A stretch of 12,789 nt of DNA from Victivallales bacterium (GTDB lineage: Bacteria; Verrucomicrobiota; Lentisphaeria; Victivallales; JAADHT01). Of this stretch, positions 1 through 7,166 are shown piece by piece; the first letter of the stretch is position 1; each line of letters opens with the position of its first letter. A model generated the notes under the pieces. It saw only the letters and a list, made by a program, of their open reading frames with translations. It searched no databases and was not told the origin of the DNA. The stretch lies in assembly GCA_016930955.1 (NCBI GenBank), contig JAFGFR010000156.1:1-12789 (forward strand), given 5' to 3'. Position numbers and translations under genes: made by a program.

Positions 1-84
1 GATGGTATGCACCAGCCATTTCGCCGCACCGTCTGCCGCACCTGCGCTCCCAACGCGGTTCACGCGGAGTTTTGAAACTGGCTC
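1..84 (-). repeat. Long-form MITE-like repeat, copy 1 (cut by window edge)
   Basis: One end of the interspersed repeat. The terminal inverted-repeat arm AGTTTTGAAACTGGCTC lies at 68-84 and is followed by the body shared with the copies at 2555-2835 and 10614-10685. Read on the minus strand, it matches the long copy past the point where the short copy stops (through the GGTGCATACC segment). It is therefore the long form, with its other end outside the window. The 4 bases after the arm are CTTA; a matching CTTA at the unseen end would complete a target duplication. It begins 42 bp beyond the guaA stop codon, so guaA transcripts probably run into it. Confidence 0.8.
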
Positions 85-126
85 CTTATGTATAGAATTT
101 AAAGATCGGGATTTAGTTTCGCCCCG

Positions 127-1668
127 TCATTCCCACTCGATCGTGCCGGGTGGCTTGGAAGTCAAATCAAAGACCACCCGATTGACCCCGTCAACCTCGT
201 TGATTATCCTGCTTGATATTCTCCCGAGCACCTCGTAGGGCACCCGAACCCAGTCTGCGGTCATGCCGTCAACACTCTCGACGACACGCAATGCAATGAC
301 ATTTTCATAGGTTCTTTCGTCTCCCATCACCCCGACGGTCTTCACGGGCAGCAGCACGGCGAAAGACTGCCACACGCTGTAGTACAGCCCGGCCTTCTTC
401 ATCTCGTCAACGACCACCCAGTCCGCCTCGCGGAGGAGCGCAAGGCTTTCCGGCGATACGGGGCCAAGTATCCTCACTGCAAGTCCGGGGCCGGGGAATG
501 GCTGCCTCATGACAATCTCCTCCGGGAGTCCTAGCTGTCTGCCTACCTCCCTGACCTCATCCTTGAAGAGACGGCTAAGTGGCTCGAGCAACTTAAGATG
601 CATTTTTTCCGGGAGGCCGCCCACATTGTGGTGGCTTTTGATCAACGAGCTTGGGTTGCCCCCTATCGGGACGCTCTCGATCACATCGGGATAGGTGGTG
701 CCCTGGGCGAGGAAACTCACGCCCTCGATTTGTTTCGCGGCATCCTGGAAGACCCCCACGAATTCCCGTCCGATGATCTTGCGTTTGGTCTCTGGGTCGG
801 CCACGCCGGCAAGCTTCTCGATAAAATGCCCCTCCGCTGAAACATACTTCAGGTTTATACGGAAGTTTCGCTCGAACACCTCCCTGACGCGCGCACCCTC
901 GCCCTTGCGCATCAATGTGTCCACAAATATGCATGTCAGCTTGTCGCCTATGGCCTTGTGGACCAGAGCCGCCGCGACAGATGAGTCCACGCCCCCGCTG
1001 AGCCCCAGCACCACGCCTGCATCCCCTACCCTGTCCCGTGTCTCCTCCACCGCGTTCTCGATAAAGGACTCCATGCGCCAGTTGCCCTTGCAGCCGCATA
1101 TCGTGCGACAGAAGTTCCGAAGAAGCTCCACGCCCCTGGGTGTATGCACCACCTCGGGATGGAACTGTATCCCGAATATTGTGCCTTCCTTGTTTGTCAC
1201 GGCGGCGTTCTCGGTGTTGGCCGTGCATGCTACGGTGCAGAACCCCTCGGGCAGCGAGAGAACCTTGTCCCCATGGCTCATCCATACCTTGAGATTCTTG
1301 TCAAGACCGTCAAAGAGGGGATTATCTGAAGTGACCTCGAGTTCAGCATGTCCGTACTCGCGCGCGACACTCCTGGCAACCTCGCCGCCGAGAAGCTTGA
1401 CCGTGGCCTGCAGGCCGTAGCAGATTCCGAGGACAGGGACACCCAGATCGAATATTTTCTTGTCGCATAACGGGGCGGATGGACTGTATACGCTGCAGGG
1501 GCCGCCGCTCAGGATGACCCCCATCACCCCGTCAGACTTCAGCACTTCCAAATCGATATTGTAGGGATATATCCTGCTGTAGACGTTGCACTGCCTGATC
1601 CTCCGGGCAATGAGCTGGCTGTATTGCGAGCCGAAATCGAGGATCGCGATGGATTCAAACCCTTTCAA
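127..1668 (-). CDS. guaA: GMP synthase (glutamine-hydrolysing)
   Basis: Makes GMP from XMP, ATP and glutamine in the cytoplasm, the last step of guanine nucleotide synthesis. An N-terminal class I glutamine amidotransferase domain carries the nucleophile in GICYG (Cys83) and the His170/Glu172 pair in FHPE. The ATP-pyrophosphatase domain follows with the PP-loop SGGVDSS at 224-230, then QGTTYPDVIES, then the GMPS dimerisation domain with PFPGPGLAVRILG and the C-terminal XMP-binding signature KPPGTIEWE. The length is 513 aa, close to the usual 510-525. I chose the TTG at 1666-1668: it sits 6 nt after GAGGT and one base after the stop of the upstream gene (TGA-g-TTG), which suggests coupled translation. 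The open frame continues upstream to 1779, but that stretch overlaps the neighbouring zinc-ribbon gene and is not homologous to GuaA. Last gene of the tpx operon. Confidence 0.95.
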   Translation of the reverse strand: MKGFESIAILDFGSQYSQLIARRIRQCNVYSRIYPYNIDLEVLKSDGVMGVILSGGPCSVYSPSAPLCDKKIFDLGVPVLGICYGLQATVKLLGGEVARSVAREYGHAELEVTSDNPLFDGLDKNLKVWMSHGDKVLSLPEGFCTVACTANTENAAVTNKEGTIFGIQFHPEVVHTPRGVELLRNFCRTICGCKGNWRMESFIENAVEETRDRVGDAGVVLGLSGGVDSSVAAALVHKAIGDKLTCIFVDTLMRKGEGARVREVFERNFRINLKYVSAEGHFIEKLAGVADPETKRKIIGREFVGVFQDAAKQIEGVSFLAQGTTYPDVIESVPIGGNPSSLIKSHHNVGGLPEKMHLKLLEPLSRLFKDEVREVGRQLGLPEEIVMRQPFPGPGLAVRILGPVSPESLALLREADWVVVDEMKKAGLYYSVWQSFAVLLPVKTVGVMGDERTYENVIALRVVESVDGMTADWVRVPYEVLGRISSRIINEVDGVNRVVFDLTSKPPGTIEWE

Positions 1669-1669
1669 C

Positions 1670-1903
1670 TCAATACCTCTTTCGCAAAGTGCACATCTCG
1701 TCGCATCTTGGACACCTCGCCACGCTCTCCCCGGACTTGATAAGAAAGGCAAAATGGCAGTCCTCGCATATGCATACACGCCCTTCGGAAAGAGCCCAGT
1801 CGTAAATTTTCACCCGCCAAAGCTCACGCCCCCAGCAGACCCCTAGAAGAACCAGCCAGCCGAAAAGATACAGGAAGAAACCAGTCTGAGCATCAATTTC
1901 CAT
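1670..1903 (-). CDS. Small membrane-anchored zinc-ribbon protein
   Basis: Not a family I recognise. The protein is 77 aa from the ATG; a TTG one codon earlier at 1906 is also possible. GGAG lies 9 nt before the ATG and 6 nt before the TTG. One hydrophobic segment near the N-terminus (FFLYLFGWLVLLGV) predicts a single membrane helix. A C-terminal CxxC...CxxC pair follows (CEDC and CPRC, 14 residues apart), with two extra cysteines close by, as in a rubredoxin- or zinc-ribbon-type metal site. A basic tail LRKRY ends the protein. It lies 19 nt downstream of tpx and one base upstream of guaA, so it belongs to their transcript. A link to redox or metal homeostasis is only inference from the Tpx neighbour. 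Confidence 0.75.
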   Translation of the reverse strand: MEIDAQTGFFLYLFGWLVLLGVCWGRELWRVKIYDWALSEGRVCICEDCHFAFLIKSGESVARCPRCDEMCTLRKRY

Positions 1904-1922
1904 CAAGTTGCACTCCCGTGTG

Positions 1923-2432
1923 TCAGGCCCTGGCTGTCAGGATTTTCATCGCGGCATCATAGTCCGGCTCCTGAGCGATCTCCGGAACCTGCTCGGCATA
2001 AATGACCTTCCCTTCTTCGTCAACGATCACCACGGCACGGGAAAGCAGACCACGCAGAGGGCCGTCAACAACCGCCACGCCATATTCACGCCCGAACTCG
2101 GGACTGCGGAACGCCGACAACGCCATGACATCCTTCAAACCCTCCGTCTCGCAGAAACGCACCTGGGCAAAGGGCAAATCCATGGATATGCAAAGAACCA
2201 CAGCCCCGCCAAGGCTGCTGGCACTCTCGTTAAACCTGCGCACCGATGCCGCGCAAACCGGGGTGTCTATGCTCGGGAAAATGTTCAACACAACCCGCTT
2301 GCCCGAGAAATCCCCCAGCCCGACCTCAGACAAGTCACCCTTCACCAGCTTGAAACAAGGCGCATTCGAGCCCAAGACAGGCAGATCTCCCACCGTCGAG
2401 AATGCGTCCCCATGAAGCGTTATCCTAGCCAT
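1923..2432 (-). CDS. tpx: Thiol peroxidase (Tpx, atypical 2-Cys peroxiredoxin)
   Basis: Reduces hydrogen peroxide and alkyl hydroperoxides using thioredoxin. The protein is 169 aa, the typical Tpx size (about 165-170). The N-terminus (ITLHGDAF...VGDLPVLGSNAP) matches the family. The active-site segment PSIDTPVCAASVRRFN holds the peroxidatic Cys60 and Thr57, the resolving Cys94 is in RFCETEGL, and a conserved Arg lies at SRAVVIVD (132). Cys60 and Cys94 have the Tpx spacing, which separates it from BCP/PrxQ and AhpC types. The ATG at 2430-2432 follows AAAGGAG by 7 nt. It is the first gene of a minus-strand operon with the zinc-ribbon protein and guaA, and a good sigma70-type promoter lies about 50 nt upstream. 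Confidence 0.95.
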   Translation of the reverse strand: MARITLHGDAFSTVGDLPVLGSNAPCFKLVKGDLSEVGLGDFSGKRVVLNIFPSIDTPVCAASVRRFNESASSLGGAVVLCISMDLPFAQVRFCETEGLKDVMALSAFRSPEFGREYGVAVVDGPLRGLLSRAVVIVDEEGKVIYAEQVPEIAQEPDYDAAMKILTARA

Positions 2433-2485
2433 TGAAACTCTCCTTTAAAATCTCTATGCCTTTAAACAATACCGACGAAGCCTTT

Positions 2486-2514
2486 ATTCTATTCCACAAA
2501 CAGGCGGTTTTCAA
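2486..2514 (-). promoter_or_regulatory. Predicted sigma70-type promoter of the tpx operon
   Basis: On the minus strand TTGAAA (2509-2514) and TAGAAT (2486-2491) are separated by exactly 17 bp. Each hexamer matches consensus at 5 of 6 positions. Transcription would start near 2479, giving a leader of about 47 nt before the tpx ATG. This is the best promoter match in the window, but it is inferred from sequence alone. Confidence 0.55.
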
Positions 2515-2554
2515 ACAGCATTCCTGTTTCATTTGACCATATTTTCAAGCATTT

Positions 2555-2835
2555 GAGCCAGTTTCAAAACTCCGTGTGAACAGCATTGGGAGCGCAGACG
2601 CGGCAGACGGCGCAACGAAATGGCTGGTGCATACCCGAAGCTGTCTGTGCCTGCCATTTCGCCGTGGCGCATGCCGTGCCTCAGACCCAACCCTTTGGGC
2701 AGCAAGCTCTTTTGGCGCGAATGCCACGCCGGAGCAGTCGGGACAGACCATACAGGCATGCCCGCTCCCGGATCGACGTGGCCTTGCATCCAAAATAGCA
2801 GGCCGCGCGGCCACGGGTAGTTTTGAAATTGGCTC
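2555..2835 (+). repeat. MITE-like element, complete long copy (281 bp)
   Basis: Terminal inverted repeats are GAGCCAGTTTCAAAACT (2555-2571) and AGTTTTGAAATTGGCTC (2819-2835), 16 of 17 matching. The element is flanked on both sides by ATTT (2551-2554 and 2836-2839), a likely 4-bp target duplication. The left about 70 bp is the body shared with the short copy at 10614. An internal inverted repeat CGAAATGGC (2616-2624) / GCCATTTCG (2653-2661) is followed by sequence resembling the same body read backwards, so the element looks partly like a head-to-head dimer. A 12-bp palindrome GGCCGCGCGGCC lies near the right end. Open frames across it are short and resemble no transposase. It sits between the divergent tpx and argH promoters. 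Confidence 0.85.
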
Positions 2836-2850
2836 ATTTGTCATCAGAGC

Positions 2851-2879
2851 TTGAAAAGTCAGCATGTCAGGTGTAGTCT
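2851..2879 (+). promoter_or_regulatory. Possible argH promoter
   Basis: TTGAAA (2851-2856), 17-bp spacer, TAGTCT (2874-2879). The -35 is good (5 of 6) and the -10 is weak (3 of 6). It would start a transcript about 30 nt before the argH ATG. It lies just outside the right end of the repeat element, so argH would not depend on the element for its promoter. Confidence 0.3.
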
Positions 2880-2912
2880 TTATTGAGCGAATTCAAACCA
2901 GGAGAAATATAG

Positions 2913-4310
2913 ATGTCATTGTGGAGCGGCAGATTTTCCGGCGTGACCGCCGAGGCTGTGAAGGCATTCACCGAATCAATATCCTTCGACAGCAGGCTCT
3001 TTCGTCACGACATAATGGGCAGCAAGGCACATGTGCAGATGCTGGCGGAGACGGGTATAATACCTGCCAAATGCGCAAAGGCTATCAATGCCGGGCTTGA
3101 CAAGATCGAGAAGAGGATCGAGAAGGGGGACTTCACATTCTCCAACGGCTTAGAGGACATCCACATGCATATCGAGGATGCCCTGATCGAGGCGATCGGC
3201 AAGGATGCCGGCATGATACATTCCGGGCGAAGCCGCAACGATCAGGTAGTGCTTGACATGAGACTCTACCTCAGAGACACAATCGACTCCATAATGTCAG
3301 GGATAAAAGAGCTTCAGCGCCAGATGGTTAGACTTGCCGATGCGAACTCCGATGCCGTGATGCCTGGGTACACCCATCTTCAGCGCGCGCAGCCCGTACT
3401 ATTCGCGCACCACCTGCTCGCCTATATCGAGATGTTCGAGAGGGATGTCGGAAGGTTCCTCGACTGCCGCAAAAGGACAAACGTGATGCCACTGGGTTCA
3501 GGCGCGCTGGCAGGATCCACTCTGCCGCTTGACAGAAAAATCACCGCAAGACTCCTCGGCTTCCCGCAAGTCTCAAGAAACAGCATGGATGCAGTGGCCG
3601 ACAGGGATTTCGAGTGCGAGTTCCTGGCGGCATCCGCGATCTTCGCAATGCACATCTCCAGGCTCTCGGAGGATATCATCCTATGGGTCTCCCAGGAGTT
3701 CAACTTCATCTCCATCGACGATGCCTTCTGCACGGGCTCGAGCCTGATGCCTCACAAGAAGAATCCCGACATCGCCGAGCTTGCCAGGGGCAAGACGGCT
3801 AGGATATACGGCGACCTCACCTCGCTGCTAGTCCTTACAAAAGGCCTCCCCCTGACCTACAACCGCGACCTGCAGGAAGACAAGGAGCCCGTCTTCGATG
3901 CTGCCGACACGATCCATAAAATACTCTCCGTCATGCCGGAGATGATCGCGTCATTCAAAATCAACCGGACCGCAATGGAAAAGGCCGTCCAAGACCCCGC
4001 GATGATGACCACCGACCTCGCCGAACAGCTCGTCAAGGAAGGCATGCCCTTCAGGACAGCTCACCACCGCGTGGGAAGCCTCGTCAAATGGTGTGACAAA
4101 AACAGCAGGAAACTAGACAAAATATCCCTGGAGGAAATGCGCATCTCAATCCCCGAGGCGAAGATGCACCACCTCCAAATCTTCTGCCCTCTGGCAAGCG
4201 TATCAAAACGAACCGCCACCGGCGCCACTGCACCCGCACAGGTCAAAAAACAAATCCGATTCTGGAAGAAAAAGCTCTTGTGTCCGAGCCAGCGTCAGTT
4301 CGGGGTTTGA
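2913..4310 (+). CDS. argH: Argininosuccinate lyase
   Basis: Splits argininosuccinate into arginine and fumarate, the last step of arginine synthesis. It is a cytoplasmic homotetramer of the aspartase/fumarase superfamily. Visible motifs in order: LWSGRFSG at the N-terminus, SGRSRNDQV (104-112), PGYTHLQRAQP (151-161) with the catalytic-region His155, and the mobile loop signature GSSLMPHKKNPD (275-286) with the catalytic serine. The length of 465 aa fits the family (about 455-470). AGGAGA lies 8-9 nt before the ATG. The C-terminal glycine-rich segment usually reads GGTAP and here reads GATAP (437-441); the last 10-15 residues look unusual but do not affect the active site. It appears as a single gene; no other arg gene is in the window. 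Confidence 0.95.
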   Translation: MSLWSGRFSGVTAEAVKAFTESISFDSRLFRHDIMGSKAHVQMLAETGIIPAKCAKAINAGLDKIEKRIEKGDFTFSNGLEDIHMHIEDALIEAIGKDAGMIHSGRSRNDQVVLDMRLYLRDTIDSIMSGIKELQRQMVRLADANSDAVMPGYTHLQRAQPVLFAHHLLAYIEMFERDVGRFLDCRKRTNVMPLGSGALAGSTLPLDRKITARLLGFPQVSRNSMDAVADRDFECEFLAASAIFAMHISRLSEDIILWVSQEFNFISIDDAFCTGSSLMPHKKNPDIAELARGKTARIYGDLTSLLVLTKGLPLTYNRDLQEDKEPVFDAADTIHKILSVMPEMIASFKINRTAMEKAVQDPAMMTTDLAEQLVKEGMPFRTAHHRVGSLVKWCDKNSRKLDKISLEEMRISIPEAKMHHLQIFCPLASVSKRTATGATAPAQVKKQIRFWKKKLLCPSQRQFGV

Positions 4311-4331
4311 GATCTAACTGCTTCATTTAGG

Positions 4332-6038
4332 TCATATGGTGGTTGCGATTGGTGCCCATTGGTCAAGGGGGTCGATCCGCACATTCCAAGTCACGTTCGG
4401 CCAGTGCCAGGTCAGCTTCCAAGCCCGCTGTTCTCCCGCTCGCGGCTGGGGTGGGGTATCGCCGCACGGTTCGAAAAGCGGCGCGGCAACCACCTCGCCA
4501 TCGACGGAAACCCCCCACAGGGTCACCATGGCCACAGCTTCTCCGATGGCCGTACGTTCGAGGTTGAGATCCCAATCCATAAGCCGCACTGGCTCACGTC
4601 TCTCGATCTGGACGGGAGCCGGAGTCATTGCGTCGAATCGACCTGTGAGGGGCACGCACTGAACCGCCACAGCTCGCCTCGGGAGCCGGATCAGCATTTG
4701 CCGCCAGCCTGAGGATGGGGGCCGCGTCTCCACATGGGTCGTCGGGTCAACCAACCGTAGCCGGTCCGTCACGCGTGCCCAGGTGCTGACGATAAATGGC
4801 ATCACCCGGAGCACAAGAAGGTTGCCATCCTTCATCAGCGAGAAAGTACGCCCGGTAATCGGTGGACGGACCTGGCTCGTGAGAGCATTGCCCAAGAAGG
4901 CGGACTGCCTGTCTGTGGCCGGATGAGCGCGAACGACCCCGTTCTCGGCTGTCTCCCACTGCCAGAACCCCCACACACCATCGGGACTCCAGAAAGCGGC
5001 GGGCATTGACTGCCACGAGAGCCCCCAGGCCGGATGATCTGCGCTTGCCATAAGCGGATAGCGGCGCATGCCTCCCACGCGAATGTCGGGAGCCAGCCAG
5101 GCATCGGCGTGGGTGTCGCCGAAACATGGGATGCAGAGCGACCCGCGCCGCATCTCGGCCGTTGGCGGGGCCAGCCGCTCCCATCCGTGCTCGTGGAAGA
5201 GCGAACCCAACAAAGGCATGTTCTGCACCATGGTCAGCGTGGAAGGTGTTGTTGCCGGACGGATCAGGCTCCTGTAAGGAATGCGGCTCGGCCGGTTGAG
5301 AAAATCGTACGTCCGGATCGCTGGCACCCGCGGCCCTTCCCCATAGGCATCATCAATCGCCAGCAACTCGCCTAACAGCCCAGTGTAGAGCACTCGGAGC
5401 TCGGCCGGCAGATGGCGCGAAAAGAGCAGAAGCAGCGACAACTCGTCAAGACACACACGGCTGTAGACATCGCTCATGTGCTCGCCCCATCCCCATCCGT
5501 GCCGGTGCCAATAGCGAGCCGCGTCTGCCATGATGCCGGCGAGCGCCGGCGAGTGAGCTCCCTCGATCTCGCCGAGCAGCCACGCACAGACCACGTCGCC
5601 CAAAAACTTGTTCGGGTAATGGAACGTCCGGCTTTCAGCTTCTCGATCGAACCACACGCGAAGATCCCGCAAAATTGCGTCCAGCGTTTCGCGCGAAGGC
5701 GTGTCCAGTTCCCCGCCGTGGCACATCCGCAGGGGAATCAGGCCGAAGGCAGCGAAGAACGCGGCGTTCGTGTCGACGGGACCGGGCTCTTCCAGATACC
5801 ACCTCATGCACCCACGCCGTTCACCGCTCTGCACCTGCAACCCACGGAGCGCCCGGAGAATGCTCGCGGTATTGACGGCCGCGAGCTGATTGAGCTGAGC
5901 GGCCAGCAACAGCCGCGAACTGGCCGTCGGCCCGGCATGAACACAAGCCAATCGGCAAACCGGAGCCGTGTGCCCCGCCTCGTTCTGTCGCCAGAGCCCG
6001 GCACCCTCGTCCCATCCATCTGTCCAGTTCAATGCCAA
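4332..6038 (-). CDS. Uncharacterised Trp-rich protein, possibly toroid plus beta-sandwich
   Basis: I do not recognise this 568-aa protein. It has no signal peptide or membrane helix. Residues about 40-260 look helical with repeated aromatic/acidic patches (WYLEEPGPVDTNAAFF, FHYPNKFLGD, HGWGWGEHMSD). Residues about 300-569 look beta-rich with many Trp (FWSPDGVWGFWQWE). This two-part layout recalls (alpha/alpha)6-toroid polysaccharide lyases such as heparinase II/III relatives, but I see no diagnostic catalytic motif, so that is a guess. About 26 tryptophans in all. TTG at 6036-6038 lies 6 nt after AGGAG; a GTG one codon upstream is less well spaced. It follows the GMP-synthase-like gene by about 68 nt on the same strand and may be cotranscribed. 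In stretches I checked it uses CGN for Arg and ATT/ATC for Ile, whereas argH often uses ATA and AGG/AGA. Confidence 0.7.
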   Translation of the reverse strand: MALNWTDGWDEGAGLWRQNEAGHTAPVCRLACVHAGPTASSRLLLAAQLNQLAAVNTASILRALRGLQVQSGERRGCMRWYLEEPGPVDTNAAFFAAFGLIPLRMCHGGELDTPSRETLDAILRDLRVWFDREAESRTFHYPNKFLGDVVCAWLLGEIEGAHSPALAGIMADAARYWHRHGWGWGEHMSDVYSRVCLDELSLLLLFSRHLPAELRVLYTGLLGELLAIDDAYGEGPRVPAIRTYDFLNRPSRIPYRSLIRPATTPSTLTMVQNMPLLGSLFHEHGWERLAPPTAEMRRGSLCIPCFGDTHADAWLAPDIRVGGMRRYPLMASADHPAWGLSWQSMPAAFWSPDGVWGFWQWETAENGVVRAHPATDRQSAFLGNALTSQVRPPITGRTFSLMKDGNLLVLRVMPFIVSTWARVTDRLRLVDPTTHVETRPPSSGWRQMLIRLPRRAVAVQCVPLTGRFDAMTPAPVQIERREPVRLMDWDLNLERTAIGEAVAMVTLWGVSVDGEVVAAPLFEPCGDTPPQPRAGEQRAWKLTWHWPNVTWNVRIDPLDQWAPIATTI

Positions 6039-6106
6039 CACGGTCTCCTACAATAATGATTCGGTCAAGCCGGAAAACCACGCCAGTTAACGCGCTTACA
6101 ATTAAT

Positions 6107-7045
6107 TTACACGTACTCGACGGTTGCCGGGGGTTTCGGCGTGAGGTCATAGAGGCAGCGGTTGACACCCGGGATCGAGACGATTTTGCTGCATATTGAC
6201 TCGAGTTTATCCCACGGGAGTCTGCTGGCGGTGGCCTCACGCGCGTCCACGCTCTCGATGCACCTGACGACGATTATTTTCCCGAACTCGCGCTTGTTGT
6301 CGCGAATGCCTGTGGCGCAGTCCTCGAGCAGCACCGCGAGGTACTGGAACGCTCCGCTGCCGGAAAGCTCGTCCTCGACTATGGCCGTCGCCTTCCTGAC
6401 GATATCCAGCCTATCCTCGGTGACCTCACCGACTATCCTTGCCGCCAACGCCGGCCCAGGGAATGGTATCCTGCGGGCTATCTCGTCCGGGAGGCCCAAG
6501 GCAAAGGCAACCTCCCTAACAGAATCCTTCCTCAAGGTCTTCAAAGGCTCGATCACCCTGTATCCGTAGGCCTCCGATGGGTCTATGCCAAGCTGCGAAA
6601 GTATGTTGTGCTGGCGCTTTATCCCGGCAACCGTCTCCTCGATGTCGGTAAGAATAGTGCCATGGACAAGGTACTTCGCCCCGGCTTCGCGGACGCACTT
6701 GCCGAAGACATCCTTGTAGAAGGTGCTTGTGATGGCCTTGCGTTTCTCCTCCGGGTCACCCACGCCTCCAAGCGCCGAAAGAAACTCCCGGCGGGCATCA
6801 ATAAGCCTTACCACTATACCCATGTCCTTGAAAACCTCTACTATCCTCTGAGGCTCCCCTTCCCTCATCAGGGCGTTGTCAACCATGCAGTTGATGAACT
6901 TCTCGCCCAAGGCACGGTGTCCGAGGACGGCGCATACCGCGCTGTCAACACCGCCACTCAGCGCATTGATGGCCACCCCCTCTCCAACCTCATGCCTCAA
7001 AGACTCAACCTGCTCCTGAATGAACGATTTCGGTTCAAACGACAT
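6107..7045 (-). CDS. Stand-alone GMP-synthase-type ATP-pyrophosphatase (GuaAb-like)
   Basis: The 312 aa cover the ATP-pyrophosphatase and GMPS C-terminal dimerisation domains without any amidotransferase domain. This is the architecture of archaeal GMP synthase subunit B. The PP-loop SGGVDS is at 30-35. HGTILTDIEETVAGIKRQHN (129-148) resembles the archaeal subunit (GTI...ET..GIK.QHN) more than the QGTTYPDVIES of bacterial GuaA. The PFPGPGL motif is altered to PFPGPAL (194-200), and the C-terminus reads KPPATVEYV instead of KPPGTIEWE, keeping the XMP-phosphate lysine. A complete guaA exists at 127-1668, so this is a diverged second copy. It could be an ammonia-dependent GMP synthase, a partner of an unlinked amidotransferase, or an enzyme for another nucleotide-like substrate. 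Strong Shine-Dalgarno AGGAGG lies 5 nt before the ATG. Confidence 0.88.
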   Translation of the reverse strand: MSFEPKSFIQEQVESLRHEVGEGVAINALSGGVDSAVCAVLGHRALGEKFINCMVDNALMREGEPQRIVEVFKDMGIVVRLIDARREFLSALGGVGDPEEKRKAITSTFYKDVFGKCVREAGAKYLVHGTILTDIEETVAGIKRQHNILSQLGIDPSEAYGYRVIEPLKTLRKDSVREVAFALGLPDEIARRIPFPGPALAARIVGEVTEDRLDIVRKATAIVEDELSGSGAFQYLAVLLEDCATGIRDNKREFGKIIVVRCIESVDAREATASRLPWDKLESICSKIVSIPGVNRCLYDLTPKPPATVEYV

Positions 7046-7098
7046 AATATCCTCCTTTTTTTCCGGTTAGGGCTCTTGATTTGACAACATCCGCCGTT

Positions 7099-7126
7099 AT
7101 TTTACCCCGTCGCAAAAGCTATGCAA
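7099..7126 (-). promoter_or_regulatory. Possible promoter of the GuaAb-like gene
   Basis: On the minus strand TTGCAT (7121-7126) and TAAAAT (7099-7104) are separated by 16 bp. The -10 is good (5 of 6) and the -35 is weak (3 of 6). It would give a leader of roughly 45 nt. It lies in the divergent intergenic space shared with the plus-strand gene starting at 7167. Confidence 0.3.
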
Positions 7127-7166
7127 AGCCCCATTGAGAATTCTCTGTAAAATACCGGAGAGGAAT

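Noticed and set aside
1669..1779. N-terminal 37-residue extension of GuaA in the open frame
   Set aside because: It lies antiphase over the zinc-ribbon gene, has no amidotransferase homology, and the TTG at 1666-1668 has a well-spaced GAGGT and normal family length.
2545..2865. Minus-strand open frame (about 106 codons) across the long repeat, similar in translation to the frame across copy 1
   Set aside because: The likeness comes from the shared repeat DNA. The frame has no ribosome site, no known domain and runs through the inverted ends, so it is not a gene.
7081..7086. Perfect TTGACA hexamer as a -35 for the gene at 7167
   Set aside because: No -10-like hexamer occurs 16-18 bp downstream (the position reads ACCCCG), so it is not listed as a promoter.
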